A stretch of 64,000 bases of DNA, taken from assembly GCA_050290225.1 (NCBI GenBank), contig JBNKHG010000051.1, positions 40,713 to 104,712 of the forward strand, in the 5' to 3' direction. Positions 43,253-51,114 of the stretch are shown piece by piece. Source of the DNA: JBNKHG01 sp050290225 (GTDB lineage: Bacteria; Pseudomonadota; Gammaproteobacteria; Pseudomonadales; Cellvibrionaceae). The position numbers were made by a program, and so were the translations under genes. The notes below the pieces were generated by a model, which saw nothing but the letters and a program-made list of their open reading frames with translations, was not told the origin of the DNA and made no database searches. Each line of letters starts with the position of its first letter. Position 1 is the first letter of the stretch.

Positions 43253-44476
43253 TTAAGGGGTTAACAATTCCTTCGGTGCAACACCCTCGTCCGCCAGGCG
43301 TACCGGGTTCACCGGAATGCCCTCGGCAATCAAGCGCTTGCTGATCATAAATTCCTGGGGGCGATTAACGCAGTCGGCAGAAATCAGCTTGCCTTCCTTG
43401 AGGTAGAAGGCGGTAAAGCTGCGGCCGGTATTGCGGTCGCCACGAATCACCACTTGGTCGTAGCCCTGACTGAGACCGGCGATCTGCAATTTCAGGTCAT
43501 ACTGATCGGACCAGAACCAGGGCAGGGCATCATAGGCCTTCTCCTTCCCGCAAATGCTGGCGGCGGCAGTCTTGGCCTGTTCGGAGGCATTGGGAACCGA
43601 CTCCAGGCGCAGGCGCCTGTCGTATAAACGGTTGGGGTGGTTGGTGACATCACCGGCGGCAACGATATCCGGGTCCGCGGTGCGGGCGAACCCGTCGACC
43701 ACAATACCGTTTTCCACTTCCAGGCCGGCCGCTTCCGCCAATTCCACATTGGGTACGATCCCGACACCAATCACCACCAGGTCGGCGTCAAATCCGGTGC
43801 CGTCGGCACAGGCGACACGCGTTACATGGCCATCGCCCTCAAAGCCGGAGACAGCGATACCGGTTTTGATGTCCACCCCTTCATCGGTGTGGACGCGGGT
43901 GTAGAACTCCGACAGTTCCGGCGCGGTGACGCGGGCCAGGACCCGTGGGGCCATTTCCAGCACGGTGACGTTCATGCCCAGCTTTTTCAGTACCGAGGCA
44001 GTTTCCAGTCCGATATAACCGCCGCCCACAATCACGGCGTTCTTGCCTGCGGACACATCGCCTTTGATCTTTTCCACGTCGGCGATATCGCGCAGATAGT
44101 GAACGCCGGTCAGGTTGGTGCCTGGCAGGGACACCGTGCGCACGCGGGAGCCGGTGCACAGGGCCAGCTTGTCGTAGCTGAGTACCTCACCGTTGGTCAG
44201 GGTGACAGTTTTATGGGCGCGGTTGATCGCTTCCACCCGCACACCCAGTTTGAATTCAATATCATTCTTTTCGTAAATAGCCTGGGGGCGAATCAGAATG
44301 CCGTCGACGTCTTTCTCGCCTGAGAGGTAAGCTTTCGAGAGCGGAGGACGGTGGTAGGGTACATAGGGCTCATCGCCGATCACCAGAATGCGTCCCTCCC
44401 ATCCTTCCTGGCGGAGGCTGGGTGCGAGCTGGGCAGCGGCATGGCTGGCGCCGATGATAATACAAGTCTTGGACAT
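43253..44476 (-). CDS. FAD-dependent ferredoxin/rubredoxin-type reductase
   Basis: A 407-residue pyridine-nucleotide-disulfide-fold flavoprotein of the putidaredoxin-reductase type. The FAD motif is IIIGASHAAAQLAPSLRQ at the N-terminus, PYHRPPLSKAYL is typical of this group, the NAD motif is AVIVGGGYIGLETASVL, and the second FAD motif is IVAAGDVTNHPN. A C-terminal reductase domain with WFWSDQYDLKLQIAGL ends the protein. It would pass electrons from NAD(P)H to a ferredoxin for a P450 or ring-hydroxylating dioxygenase; no such partner is adjacent, the only P450 being at 568-1776. It is divergent from the AraC gene, separated by a phased repeat array. Confidence 0.93.
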   Translation of the reverse strand: MSKTCIIIGASHAAAQLAPSLRQEGWEGRILVIGDEPYVPYHRPPLSKAYLSGEKDVDGILIRPQAIYEKNDIEFKLGVRVEAINRAHKTVTLTNGEVLSYDKLALCTGSRVRTVSLPGTNLTGVHYLRDIADVEKIKGDVSAGKNAVIVGGGYIGLETASVLKKLGMNVTVLEMAPRVLARVTAPELSEFYTRVHTDEGVDIKTGIAVSGFEGDGHVTRVACADGTGFDADLVVIGVGIVPNVELAEAAGLEVENGIVVDGFARTADPDIVAAGDVTNHPNRLYDRRLRLESVPNASEQAKTAAASICGKEKAYDALPWFWSDQYDLKLQIAGLSQGYDQVVIRGDRNTGRSFTAFYLKEGKLISADCVNRPQEFMISKRLIAEGIPVNPVRLADEGVAPKELLTP

Positions 44477-44572
44477 GGGCGGACCTCTAAAAAGTGGGTG
44501 ATCGAATGGCCGGGGCCATTCGCGGGAATTCAGAGGGTAATAGCTTATTATCCCCAGCTTTTTTATTGGATA

Positions 44573-44697
44573 GCATTTTCGTCCAGAAAATTATCATTTT
44601 CGTCCAATAATGGGTATCATTACCGGCCACAGTAGTTTAGTATTTTCGTCCATTAAGTTAATCATTTGTGGCCAGCAGTAACTATCATTATCGGCCA
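44573..44697. repeat. Six phased 13-bp repeats (operator array)
   Basis: Six direct copies of a 13-mer near TCATTTTCGTCCA / TCATTATCGGCCA start at 44573, 44594, 44617, 44640, 44662 and 44685, with steps of 21, 23, 23, 22 and 23 bp (two helical turns). Examples are TCATTTTCGTCCA (44594), TCATTACCGGCCA (44617) and TCATTATCGGCCA (44685). All are in one orientation, in the gap between the reductase gene (start 44476) and the AraC gene (start 44749). The phasing places them on one face of the helix. No CRISPR-like spacers: the 8-10 bp between units are too short. Confidence 0.85.
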
Positions 44698-44748
44698 CCT
44701 GCGATTAGACTGACCTGATGGCCCGCGAAAAACCCGGTTCTCGTAAAT

Positions 44749-45792
44749 ATGCCGAAAGTTTTGCCTATTGATGAACATAATCTGACAGCCCACCAGCTGC
44801 GCCTGTTGGATCAGGTGCTGCAGGAAGAGTGTAGCTATGTAGATCGCGAAGCCCTGGGGAGCTGGTGTGGCTTTAGCGAACCCTGGTGGGAACCGGATAC
44901 CCAGCTTGGTCTCGACGCTTATTTGCGCCTGTTGGGTCAGTTGCATGGCAACGAAGTGCCCAATATCGCTCTGCGGGTGGCCAATCGCACCCGTTTGGAC
45001 AGTTTGGGGGTGATGGGGTATGCCCTGCTGGCCAGTCCGACCCTCGAGCAGAGCCTGCACCTGGCATGTCATCTGATGGAGCAGACCACCAACTATCTGC
45101 GTGTCTCCCTGTCTACCAGTGCCGAGCACGCGTTGATCAAGTGTGAGGTGCTGCCCACCGGCTCGGCCTATTTTCAATTGCTGCTGGAACAGTGGCTGAT
45201 CAGTATGTGGCGATATATCCAGGTGTTGCTCCCGGAAGGGGTGGCCGCCTGCGCCAGCTTTGCCACCTTGAATTACGGGGCACCCACCTATCACTGGCAG
45301 TACCAGCAACTGCTTGGGTGCCAGGTGAGCTTCGACCAGCCAGGCGCCTGCCTGGCCATTCCCAAACAGTGGCTTTATATCGCCGTTCACTCGGGCAACG
45401 ACCAGGCCCAATCCCTCTACGAGACGCAGGTGCGACGGATGTTGCGCGAGCGTGAACACAGCGGCGATATTATCAGTCGGGTAAAACGGCTGTTGGTGGA
45501 AAAACCCAACGACTGTCGTTTTCACCTGGAATTGACTGCCCCCTTGTTGTCGCTGTCGCCCCGCACGCTGCGCCGCTACCTGGCCGACGCCGGAACCAGC
45601 TTTCGGCGTTTGTGCCTGGAAGTGCGTATGGAGTTGGCCAAAGATTATATGGTCAATACCCAGCTAACGGCCCAGGAGATCGCATTTCAATTGGGTTATT
45701 CGCAGCCGAACAATTTTTACCGCGCGTTTAAGGATTTTTTTGGTGAGCCACCGGAGAAATTCAGGAGCAACTTGAAAGCATCTGCCGAGTGA
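44749..45792 (+). CDS. AraC-family transcriptional regulator
   Basis: A 347-residue regulator with an N-terminal arabinose-binding-like domain of the OruR/ArgR type (VANRTRLDSLGVMGYALLAS, LEQSLHLACHLMEQT) and a C-terminal AraC helix-turn-helix pair at about 250-340 (LSPRTLRRYLADAGTSFR, then TAQEIAFQLGYSQPNNFYRA). It is divergent from the reductase gene, with the six-copy repeat array between them, so it most likely binds that array and controls both directions (inference). Inducer unknown. Confidence 0.93.
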   Translation: MPKVLPIDEHNLTAHQLRLLDQVLQEECSYVDREALGSWCGFSEPWWEPDTQLGLDAYLRLLGQLHGNEVPNIALRVANRTRLDSLGVMGYALLASPTLEQSLHLACHLMEQTTNYLRVSLSTSAEHALIKCEVLPTGSAYFQLLLEQWLISMWRYIQVLLPEGVAACASFATLNYGAPTYHWQYQQLLGCQVSFDQPGACLAIPKQWLYIAVHSGNDQAQSLYETQVRRMLREREHSGDIISRVKRLLVEKPNDCRFHLELTAPLLSLSPRTLRRYLADAGTSFRRLCLEVRMELAKDYMVNTQLTAQEIAFQLGYSQPNNFYRAFKDFFGEPPEKFRSNLKASAE

Positions 45793-45911
45793 GACAAGCG
45801 ATTCAACACGGCCGATTTGGCGCTATGCCCGTTTCGTCGAGAAGTTGACAATATTCAGGCGCGCACATCGTTTCCATGTAGGCGTTACCTGTGCAAATTT
45901 GTTCTGTTTTT

Positions 45912-46514
45912 TTAGGCGGGAGGAAGCTCACCCAAGTGTGAGCTTCCTGTTTGTTTACTATGACACCGCACAAATACCCTTAAAAAGCTGGATTTATCCT
46001 GAATGTCTATGGGTAGATGCAGCTTTCTCGATATGTCGCTGGCAGAAAAGATTCCCCTGATCAGATTGTGATCCCTGTCTATAACGAGGCAGTGTTGCTG
46101 GCCGCTATCTTTCAGGGCATCGATAACATCACCAATGGAAGCCGTGGATAATTCCTTAATATCAAAGGCTTTTAGCTCCTTTCTCGGGGTCATAAACTGA
46201 GTGACAGAGAGTGTTTCCCTTTCATGCCCTTCGGATATTTTCTGAACCAGTCTTCTGTCTATCAGGTCATCGGCACTGACGACGCCGATAAATTTTTTAT
46301 TTTCATCAACGACTAACTTCAGCCGGACATGGGTTTTTCTCATAAAGTTCTTTGCCTCGACCGCCGAAACGGAAGCTTCAATAATGAGTGGTTTGACCCT
46401 GGTGAAATCCGTTAGGAACAGTATGGCCGGCGTATCGAGTGAGAAATTCCGCTCCTCTTCCGGCCATGCCAGTTCGTGTATTTCTTCAGTGTGGTAAAAA
46501 TTAAGTTTTTTCAT
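45912..46514 (-). CDS. CBS-domain protein
   Basis: A 200-residue protein with two CBS motifs (about 55-105 and 122-178): VEAKNFMRKTHVRLKLVVDE, then DVIDALKDSGQQHCLVIDRD. The start at 46514 (MKKLNFYHTEE) is preferred to the in-frame 46535. CBS pairs bind adenosyl ligands and regulate other proteins; nearby ion transporters at 47208 and 48566 are plausible partners. The last 20 residues after DIQDKSSF are read through a hairpin (45921-45948) and follow a T5 run, so the true C-terminus may be shorter if that run is a frameshift. Confidence 0.82.
   Translation of the reverse strand: MKKLNFYHTEEIHELAWPEEERNFSLDTPAILFLTDFTRVKPLIIEASVSAVEAKNFMRKTHVRLKLVVDENKKFIGVVSADDLIDRRLVQKISEGHERETLSVTQFMTPRKELKAFDIKELSTASIGDVIDALKDSGQQHCLVIDRDHNLIRGIFSASDISRKLHLPIDIQDKSSFLRVFVRCHSKQTGSSHLGELPPA
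45921..45948. terminator. Hairpin at the 3' end of the CBS gene
   Basis: 11-bp perfect stem AGGAAGCTCAC / GTGAGCTTCCT with a six-base loop, followed on plus by GTTTGTTT. It could end transcripts of the AraC gene, whose stop is 129 bp upstream; it overlaps the last codons of the CBS gene. Confidence 0.5.
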
Positions 46515-46575
46515 TGCATGAATCTCTTGCGTCAATCCTGGCTTGATGTTGCGGCCACAGACTTAAGAAAGCGGG

Positions 46576-46597
46576 CAGGCTTTGGCCTGTTTTTTTT
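46576..46597 (+). terminator. Plus-strand intrinsic terminator with no obvious gene
   Basis: CAGGC-TTTG-GCCTG followed by eight T. No plus-strand gene ends nearby: the AraC gene ends nearly 800 bp upstream. It lies upstream of the CBS gene in the antisense direction, so it could end a small RNA or antisense transcript. Confidence 0.45.
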
Positions 46598-46759
46598 CGT
46601 CGCTTTTTTTGAGTAGTGAAACGCCTGCTATCGATAACCAGGTTTGTGAGTTATTAACGTATTGCCAGTATCTGACAATGACGGATGTCATAACGACAAG
46701 CGCACAGACAAGCTGGTGTTGTAAACATTCAACAGTGATTATTTTGCTGGGCGCAAGTT

Positions 46760-47050
46760 TTACACTGAATTAAAGGGAGGAGCCCTGATGGGGTTGGCGT
46801 AGGGAAGGTCTATTAAAGGGGTCTGGTAAGGCCTGTATGACAGTTTTAAAACGGTTGACGGGAGCGGTAGGGATTGACGCTTGTGACTGGCAACATCTAG
46901 ATCATAAAGATCGAAATGCTTTTCACCATCATTTTGATCCGGGCAGATTAACTCGGGCTTCAAAAGGGTGTCGCCGGCTGGGGAAACTGTGTCTCCAAAG
47001 CCTGCGACGGAAGACAGGAGTAAACCTATATATAAAAATAGCCTAATCAT
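46760..47050 (-). CDS. Small predicted secreted protein
   Basis: A 96-residue product with a clear N-terminal signal (MIRLFLYIGLLLSSVAGFG, cleavage near 19-20) and a proline-rich C-terminal half ending PIRAPPFNSV. It has one Cys (LICPDQND). A weak purine-rich site (GAAGTAGAAG) lies upstream. It sits between the transporter genes and the CBS gene on the same strand. No family is recognised, and coding status rests on the signal peptide alone. Confidence 0.4.
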   Translation of the reverse strand: MIRLFLYIGLLLSSVAGFGDTVSPAGDTLLKPELICPDQNDGEKHFDLYDLDVASHKRQSLPLPSTVLKLSYRPYQTPLIDLPYANPIRAPPFNSV

Positions 47051-47207
47051 TGAAACTGGGCTTCTACTTCAGTGATATAACCCCGGGGATGATCCTTGCT
47101 TTGAGCCTGTCATGTATTTAAAGTTCCTTGATCCTCGCAAACCACTTGGCTCTGATTATAAAGTACATCCTGTACCCGGTTAATCGCTACGGTTAGTCTT
47201 TTTACAT

Positions 47208-48530
47208 CTATTTAACGTAGAGATAGTCATATCCCAGCCAAATAAACAGGCTACACAGCACCAGCGTGATCAACATTGCGGGCGTTCCCTTCCTAATCCA
47301 GAGTCCCGGGGTAATGGCGAGGCTGGGATTGCCTGTTTCGCGGGCGAGACGCTCTGAAATAGTAACGATGTAAACATTGGCCGTGGAGCCAATATGGGAG
47401 CCGTTCCCTCCCATGCCGACCCCCATCGCCAGGGCCCACCACATGACGCTGACATTAACGCCTTCATGCTGCAGGCCCGCCAATACGGGAATCATGGCCG
47501 CTGTAAAAGGAATATTGTCTATCAGTGCAGAGAGAACTGCCGCCACCCAGAGTAGCAACAATGCGGCCATTAGCGGATATTCGATGATGATCGGCTTAAA
47601 GGCTTCGCCAACCACTTCGAGCAAACCCGATCGCTCTACGCCGCCAATGACGATAAAAAGCGAAATAAAGAATATCAGCAGCGGTGCTTCAATTTGCGCG
47701 GTGACTTGCTCCATCTCAATATGGCGGCTTATAAATACCAGTAACGTTAAACAGGATGCCGCCACCAGCCAGGGTTCCCAGCCGATGTGATGGTGAATCA
47801 CAAACAGTATCACCATCACACCCATGGCAAACAGTGACTTGTGCCAAAGTCGCTTGTTTTTATACTCGATAACCTTGTCAAAGGTGTGCTCAACCCTCGC
47901 ACCCAGCTCCCTGCCAAAAAGAAATTTCATGCCCAGCAGAATTCCCAGCCAGGCCAGTAACACCGGAGGACCCATATGAATAAAAAAGGTGTTGAAATCT
48001 ATGCCTGCGGCCGATCCAATCATTAAATTGGGTGGGTCGCCCACCAGCGTGGCAACGCCACCCGTATCGGACAACAGTGCTGCAGCCAGTAGATAGGGGA
48101 TCGGGGAGACTCCCATCGCCTGGCAAATCATGATAATGAGCGGCCCGAAGATAATGACGGTGGTCACATTGTCCAGTAACAGAGAAATAACGGTTACCGC
48201 CGTGCCTAGCAGCACAAGAAGACGAAATTGTGATCCCCCACTTTGGTGGGCAAGGTATTGTGCCAGGTGTTCAAAGCCGCCGGTACTGATCATAATGGAT
48301 ACAATGACCATCATGATCGCCAGCAGAAAGACAACGTTCCAGTCAATGGCTTCCAGGGCGAGTTCCGGCGAGTAGAAGCCAAAATATTGTCCGGCCAATA
48401 TAATTGCCCCGGCGCCCGCCATCGCGAACTTGGCCCTTTCTATACCGTGTAAATGTTCAGTAAAAATGCCGACAAATGTCAGGCATAAAATGAGGCCTGA
48501 CGCCACCATTGCGTCCGTTATTTCGATCAT
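47208..48530 (-). CDS. NhaD/ArsB-type ion transporter (IT superfamily)
   Basis: A 440-residue membrane protein with about 11-12 hydrophobic segments of the ArsB/NhaD group: LLDNVTTVIIFGPLIIMICQ, LLSDTGGVATLVGDPPNLMI and the related second-half VLSALIDNIPFTAAMIPVLA and GMGGNGSHIGSTANVYIV. The paired DNVTT and DNIPF motifs are characteristic. Likely a Na+/H+ antiporter or oxyanion permease; substrate not decided. It follows the SulP gene by 35 bp on the same strand. Confidence 0.93.
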   Translation of the reverse strand: MIEITDAMVASGLILCLTFVGIFTEHLHGIERAKFAMAGAGAIILAGQYFGFYSPELALEAIDWNVVFLLAIMMVIVSIMISTGGFEHLAQYLAHQSGGSQFRLLVLLGTAVTVISLLLDNVTTVIIFGPLIIMICQAMGVSPIPYLLAAALLSDTGGVATLVGDPPNLMIGSAAGIDFNTFFIHMGPPVLLAWLGILLGMKFLFGRELGARVEHTFDKVIEYKNKRLWHKSLFAMGVMVILFVIHHHIGWEPWLVAASCLTLLVFISRHIEMEQVTAQIEAPLLIFFISLFIVIGGVERSGLLEVVGEAFKPIIIEYPLMAALLLLWVAAVLSALIDNIPFTAAMIPVLAGLQHEGVNVSVMWWALAMGVGMGGNGSHIGSTANVYIVTISERLARETGNPSLAITPGLWIRKGTPAMLITLVLCSLFIWLGYDYLYVK

Positions 48531-48565
48531 TGTGTGTATACCTGTTAATTGCTATTGAAACAGTT

Positions 48566-50212
48566 TTATGTCGGCAGGGTTATGGTGTTGACGGCTTGCT
48601 CAAAATCAGCGACGCAGTTGCTTTCCCCCACCAGATCGAATACACCCAGTTGACGATACTCTCCACGGGTTTTACTGTATTCATCTATTAACTTGACGTC
48701 AGTGCCGGACGCTTTGGCGGCACTGATTAATTTTTCGATGGCGAGCGTTGTCGATACACCGATGATGGATGCCGAGGACAGGTCAACCAACAACACGCGA
48801 GGATGCTTCATGGCATTGAAGCGCTGCGTAAGGCCCCGGCTTACCGCATAGCTCAATGGGCCGGTAACTCTGAGCAGGACCACATCCCCACCAAATTTTT
48901 CCAGGGCCAGGCGCTCATCCTCGTCGAGTTTCGAATTCTCGGATGTGCCATCCTCGATGGTGACATTGCCCAGTTCCAGGTCGGACAGGCGATCGAGAAG
49001 CATCAGATTCTTGATAAACACCCCGACGAAGACTGCCGTAATCAAATCCACAAATACCGTCAGGCCCAGCACCAGTAGCATCAAGCCTACGGTGAAGCGC
49101 GGCAATTGCCGCAAGCGGGCGATGAACGGCCAGTCGATGATGTCGATCCCCACTTTGATCAGCACCGCAGACAGGGCGGCCAACGGAATATTTTCAAAAA
49201 GAAAACCCAGCCCGAAGACCGCTGACAGTAATACAGCCGCGTGAACCACGCCGGAAAGCGGGCCGTCGCCACCGGCGCGAATATTGACGACTGTTCTCAT
49301 GGTGGCCCCGGCGCCAGGCAGGCCGCCAAGCAGGCCGGCAATGCTGTTCCCCAGCCCCTGACCGATCAGCTCTCGATCGGAATCGTGAATATCGCCATTC
49401 ATATTGTCGGCGACCAGCGAGGTGAGAAGGGAGTCGATTGATCCCAGTACGGCAAGCATGACGGCGTTGACGAACATGTCCGGGAGGAGCTCCCATTTAA
49501 AGACAGGCCATTGAATGGAAGGTAATGAAGAAGGAATAGCACCGATGAGATCCAATGCGCCTGCGGGAAAAGTCAGTTGAGCGGCAATCGTGGTCACTAC
49601 CAGAACCAGCAATGGCGCTGGCATGATTCGATTCGCGGTGCCGCGCCACAGGAATAGCAGCGCAATTCCGAGAAGTCCGATAACGAAAGAGGGGATCTGT
49701 GGGTGGCTCAGTTGCTCAGGGATAGCGGCCAGCGCGGAGAGAATATTGCCCTTGGCCTCAAACCCCAGAAATGGTCCGATTTGCAGGACGATGATGATGA
49801 CGCCGATACCACTCATAAACCCGGAAATCACCGGATAGGGCACCATGATGATGTACTTGCCCAGCCGGAATAGCCCAGTCAGCGCCTGGATAATGCCACC
49901 CAGGAATACGGTGGTAAACGCAAGTGCCAGTCCCTGGTCGGGATACTGGGCGACCAGTTGTGCCGTCATCGCGGTCATGACCACGGTCATTGGTCCCGTG
50001 GGGCCGGAAACCTGGGGACGGGTCCCGCCAAAGACAGAGGCGAAGAAGCCCACGACAATTGCGCCATACAGGCCCGCTATGGGGCCAATGCCCGAGGAAA
50101 TACCAAATGCCAGTGCGAGGGGCAGGGCAACAATGGCCGCTGTCACCCCGCCAAAAATATTGCCGCGAACGTTTCGGGTGAAATCGGTTACGGTGTAACG
50201 GCTTAATCGCAT
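48566..50212 (-). CDS. SulP-family inorganic anion transporter with STAS domain
   Basis: A 548-residue SLC26/SulP transporter from ATG at 50212 (GGGGATTGAAG upstream); an in-frame TTG six bases further is less likely. About 10-12 membrane segments precede a C-terminal STAS domain (about 445-548; VLLVDLSSASIIGVSTTLAI). The SulP signature PVSGPTGPMTV-like motif reads RPQVSGPTGPMTVVMT. Relatives carry sulfate or bicarbonate. With the NhaD-type transporter downstream, a Na+-linked bicarbonate or anion uptake unit is possible (inference). A palindrome lies 86 bp upstream at 50298-50320. Confidence 0.94.
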   Translation of the reverse strand: MRLSRYTVTDFTRNVRGNIFGGVTAAIVALPLALAFGISSGIGPIAGLYGAIVVGFFASVFGGTRPQVSGPTGPMTVVMTAMTAQLVAQYPDQGLALAFTTVFLGGIIQALTGLFRLGKYIIMVPYPVISGFMSGIGVIIIVLQIGPFLGFEAKGNILSALAAIPEQLSHPQIPSFVIGLLGIALLFLWRGTANRIMPAPLLVLVVTTIAAQLTFPAGALDLIGAIPSSLPSIQWPVFKWELLPDMFVNAVMLAVLGSIDSLLTSLVADNMNGDIHDSDRELIGQGLGNSIAGLLGGLPGAGATMRTVVNIRAGGDGPLSGVVHAAVLLSAVFGLGFLFENIPLAALSAVLIKVGIDIIDWPFIARLRQLPRFTVGLMLLVLGLTVFVDLITAVFVGVFIKNLMLLDRLSDLELGNVTIEDGTSENSKLDEDERLALEKFGGDVVLLRVTGPLSYAVSRGLTQRFNAMKHPRVLLVDLSSASIIGVSTTLAIEKLISAAKASGTDVKLIDEYSKTRGEYRQLGVFDLVGESNCVADFEQAVNTITLPT

Positions 50213-50297
50213 CTTCAATCCCCATGAGGCGTTTGCGGTTACTTACGGGGGACGCCCCAACCGGCATGCCGCCCGGGGAGGCAATGGTATTCTATTT

Positions 50298-50320
50298 TTA
50301 TTATCATGTCATGATAATAA
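50298..50320. promoter_or_regulatory. Perfect inverted repeat between SulP and RHH genes
   Basis: Arms TTATTATCATG (50298-50308) and CATGATAATAA (50310-50320) around one T: 11-bp perfect arms. It is in the promoter gap of the divergent SulP and ribbon-helix-helix genes, 86 bp from one start and about 210 bp from the other, and is a strong operator candidate. The remaining gap 50321-50529 shows nothing else I can name. Confidence 0.6.
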
Positions 50321-50529
50321 AATGATACTTAAAGGGGGATTTGGTGGGTGTGCTTTTACAATTGTTGTTTGGTCAACCAGGCGTGTGGATGGCGTGAGCT
50401 TCGCCAGAACTTTATGCGCGTGAACGCATTGCCAGCGGCTTCCTGAGTTTCTCTCTGCCGGATTCCGTGATAATTGGATGCTAATTGTATGTTACTCTGA
50501 AAGATTCGTTGGACTCAGGACATCTTCAG

Positions 50530-50727
50530 ATGGAAAAACGCACGGCCCGATTGACGGTACTCGTCGACCCCAAGAAAAAAGCGTTGTTTGAAAAACTCTG
50601 CGAAGCGGAAGACGTGACTCCCTCGCAGAAAATTCGACAGTTTATGCGAGAGTATATTGAGGCGCAGGTGGGACCTGATTGGCGGGACCAGGTATTCAAA
50701 GACGATAGGGGAAACGCGAAATCATAG
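50530..50727 (+). CDS. Small ribbon-helix-helix-like DNA-binding protein
   Basis: A 65-residue protein from ATG at 50530 (MEKRTARLTVLVDPKKKALF). The start RTARLTVLVDPKKKALFEKL is a ribbon strand plus helix, then VTPSQKIRQFMREYIEAQ forms the second helix, the layout of Arc/CopG-type repressors. A longer frame from 50485 (MYVTLKDSLDS) is possible but less like the family. It is divergent from the SulP gene with the palindrome between them, so it may repress that transporter (inference). Confidence 0.7.
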   Translation: MEKRTARLTVLVDPKKKALFEKLCEAEDVTPSQKIRQFMREYIEAQVGPDWRDQVFKDDRGNAKS

Positions 50728-50832
50728 TCCTTGGACGTCCGCTGGCAGCCAGTATGAAAAGGGCGGGATGACCCGGGCATGTCTGTGGCGGGATAGTCCA
50801 AACCAATGGGAATACGCGAAATTCGCGGGTAG

Positions 50833-50875
50833 CCCCTGAATAGAGTCGCACAGGATTCGCGGCTCTATTCAGGGG
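50833..50875. repeat. Long inverted repeat
   Basis: Arms CCCCTGAATAGAG (50833-50845) and CTCTATTCAGGGG (50863-50875), 13 bp perfect, with a 17-base loop. It lies between the RHH gene and the 3' end of the second mhaB-like gene (stop at 50917). There is no T-run on either side, so it may be a weak bidirectional terminator. Confidence 0.55.
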
Positions 50876-50916
50876 GCTGTGAATTCAGGGGCTGGTTAGG
50901 TCAGGGGCCTGGGAGC

Positions 50917-51102
50917 TTAACCCGCTGCGACTTCCATGGCCTGGTCCAGTACCTCTTCGTCACCGATATGATTTGCCAGTATTAAAATCAGCTTGGCGTT
51001 CATCAGCTGCACATCGTCCTCCGATAAATCGCGCTGCATGTCGATCAACTTCTGGTAAAAATCATCCGGGTTTTTGATATTTGCGCTCAAGTTCAATTTC
51101 AT
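50917..51102 (-). CDS. mhaB2: Small partner protein of second hydroxylase (DUF2783, MhaB-like)
   Basis: A 61-residue acidic protein with the block NPDDFYQKLIDMQRDLS and NAKLILILANHIGDEEVL, the same pattern as the first copy at 31764-31979. It starts 12 bp after the second flavoprotein gene with AAGGAG in the gap. Expected to be the coupling subunit of the hydroxylase; the letter 2 only marks it as the second copy in this window. Confidence 0.75.
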   Translation of the reverse strand: MKLNLSANIKNPDDFYQKLIDMQRDLSEDDVQLMNAKLILILANHIGDEEVLDQAMEVAAG

Positions 51103-51114
51103 GTTCGATTCTCC

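Noticed and set aside
44573..44697. CRISPR array
   Set aside because: Repeats are 13 bp with 8-10 bp between them, lie in a promoter gap, and no cas gene is present.
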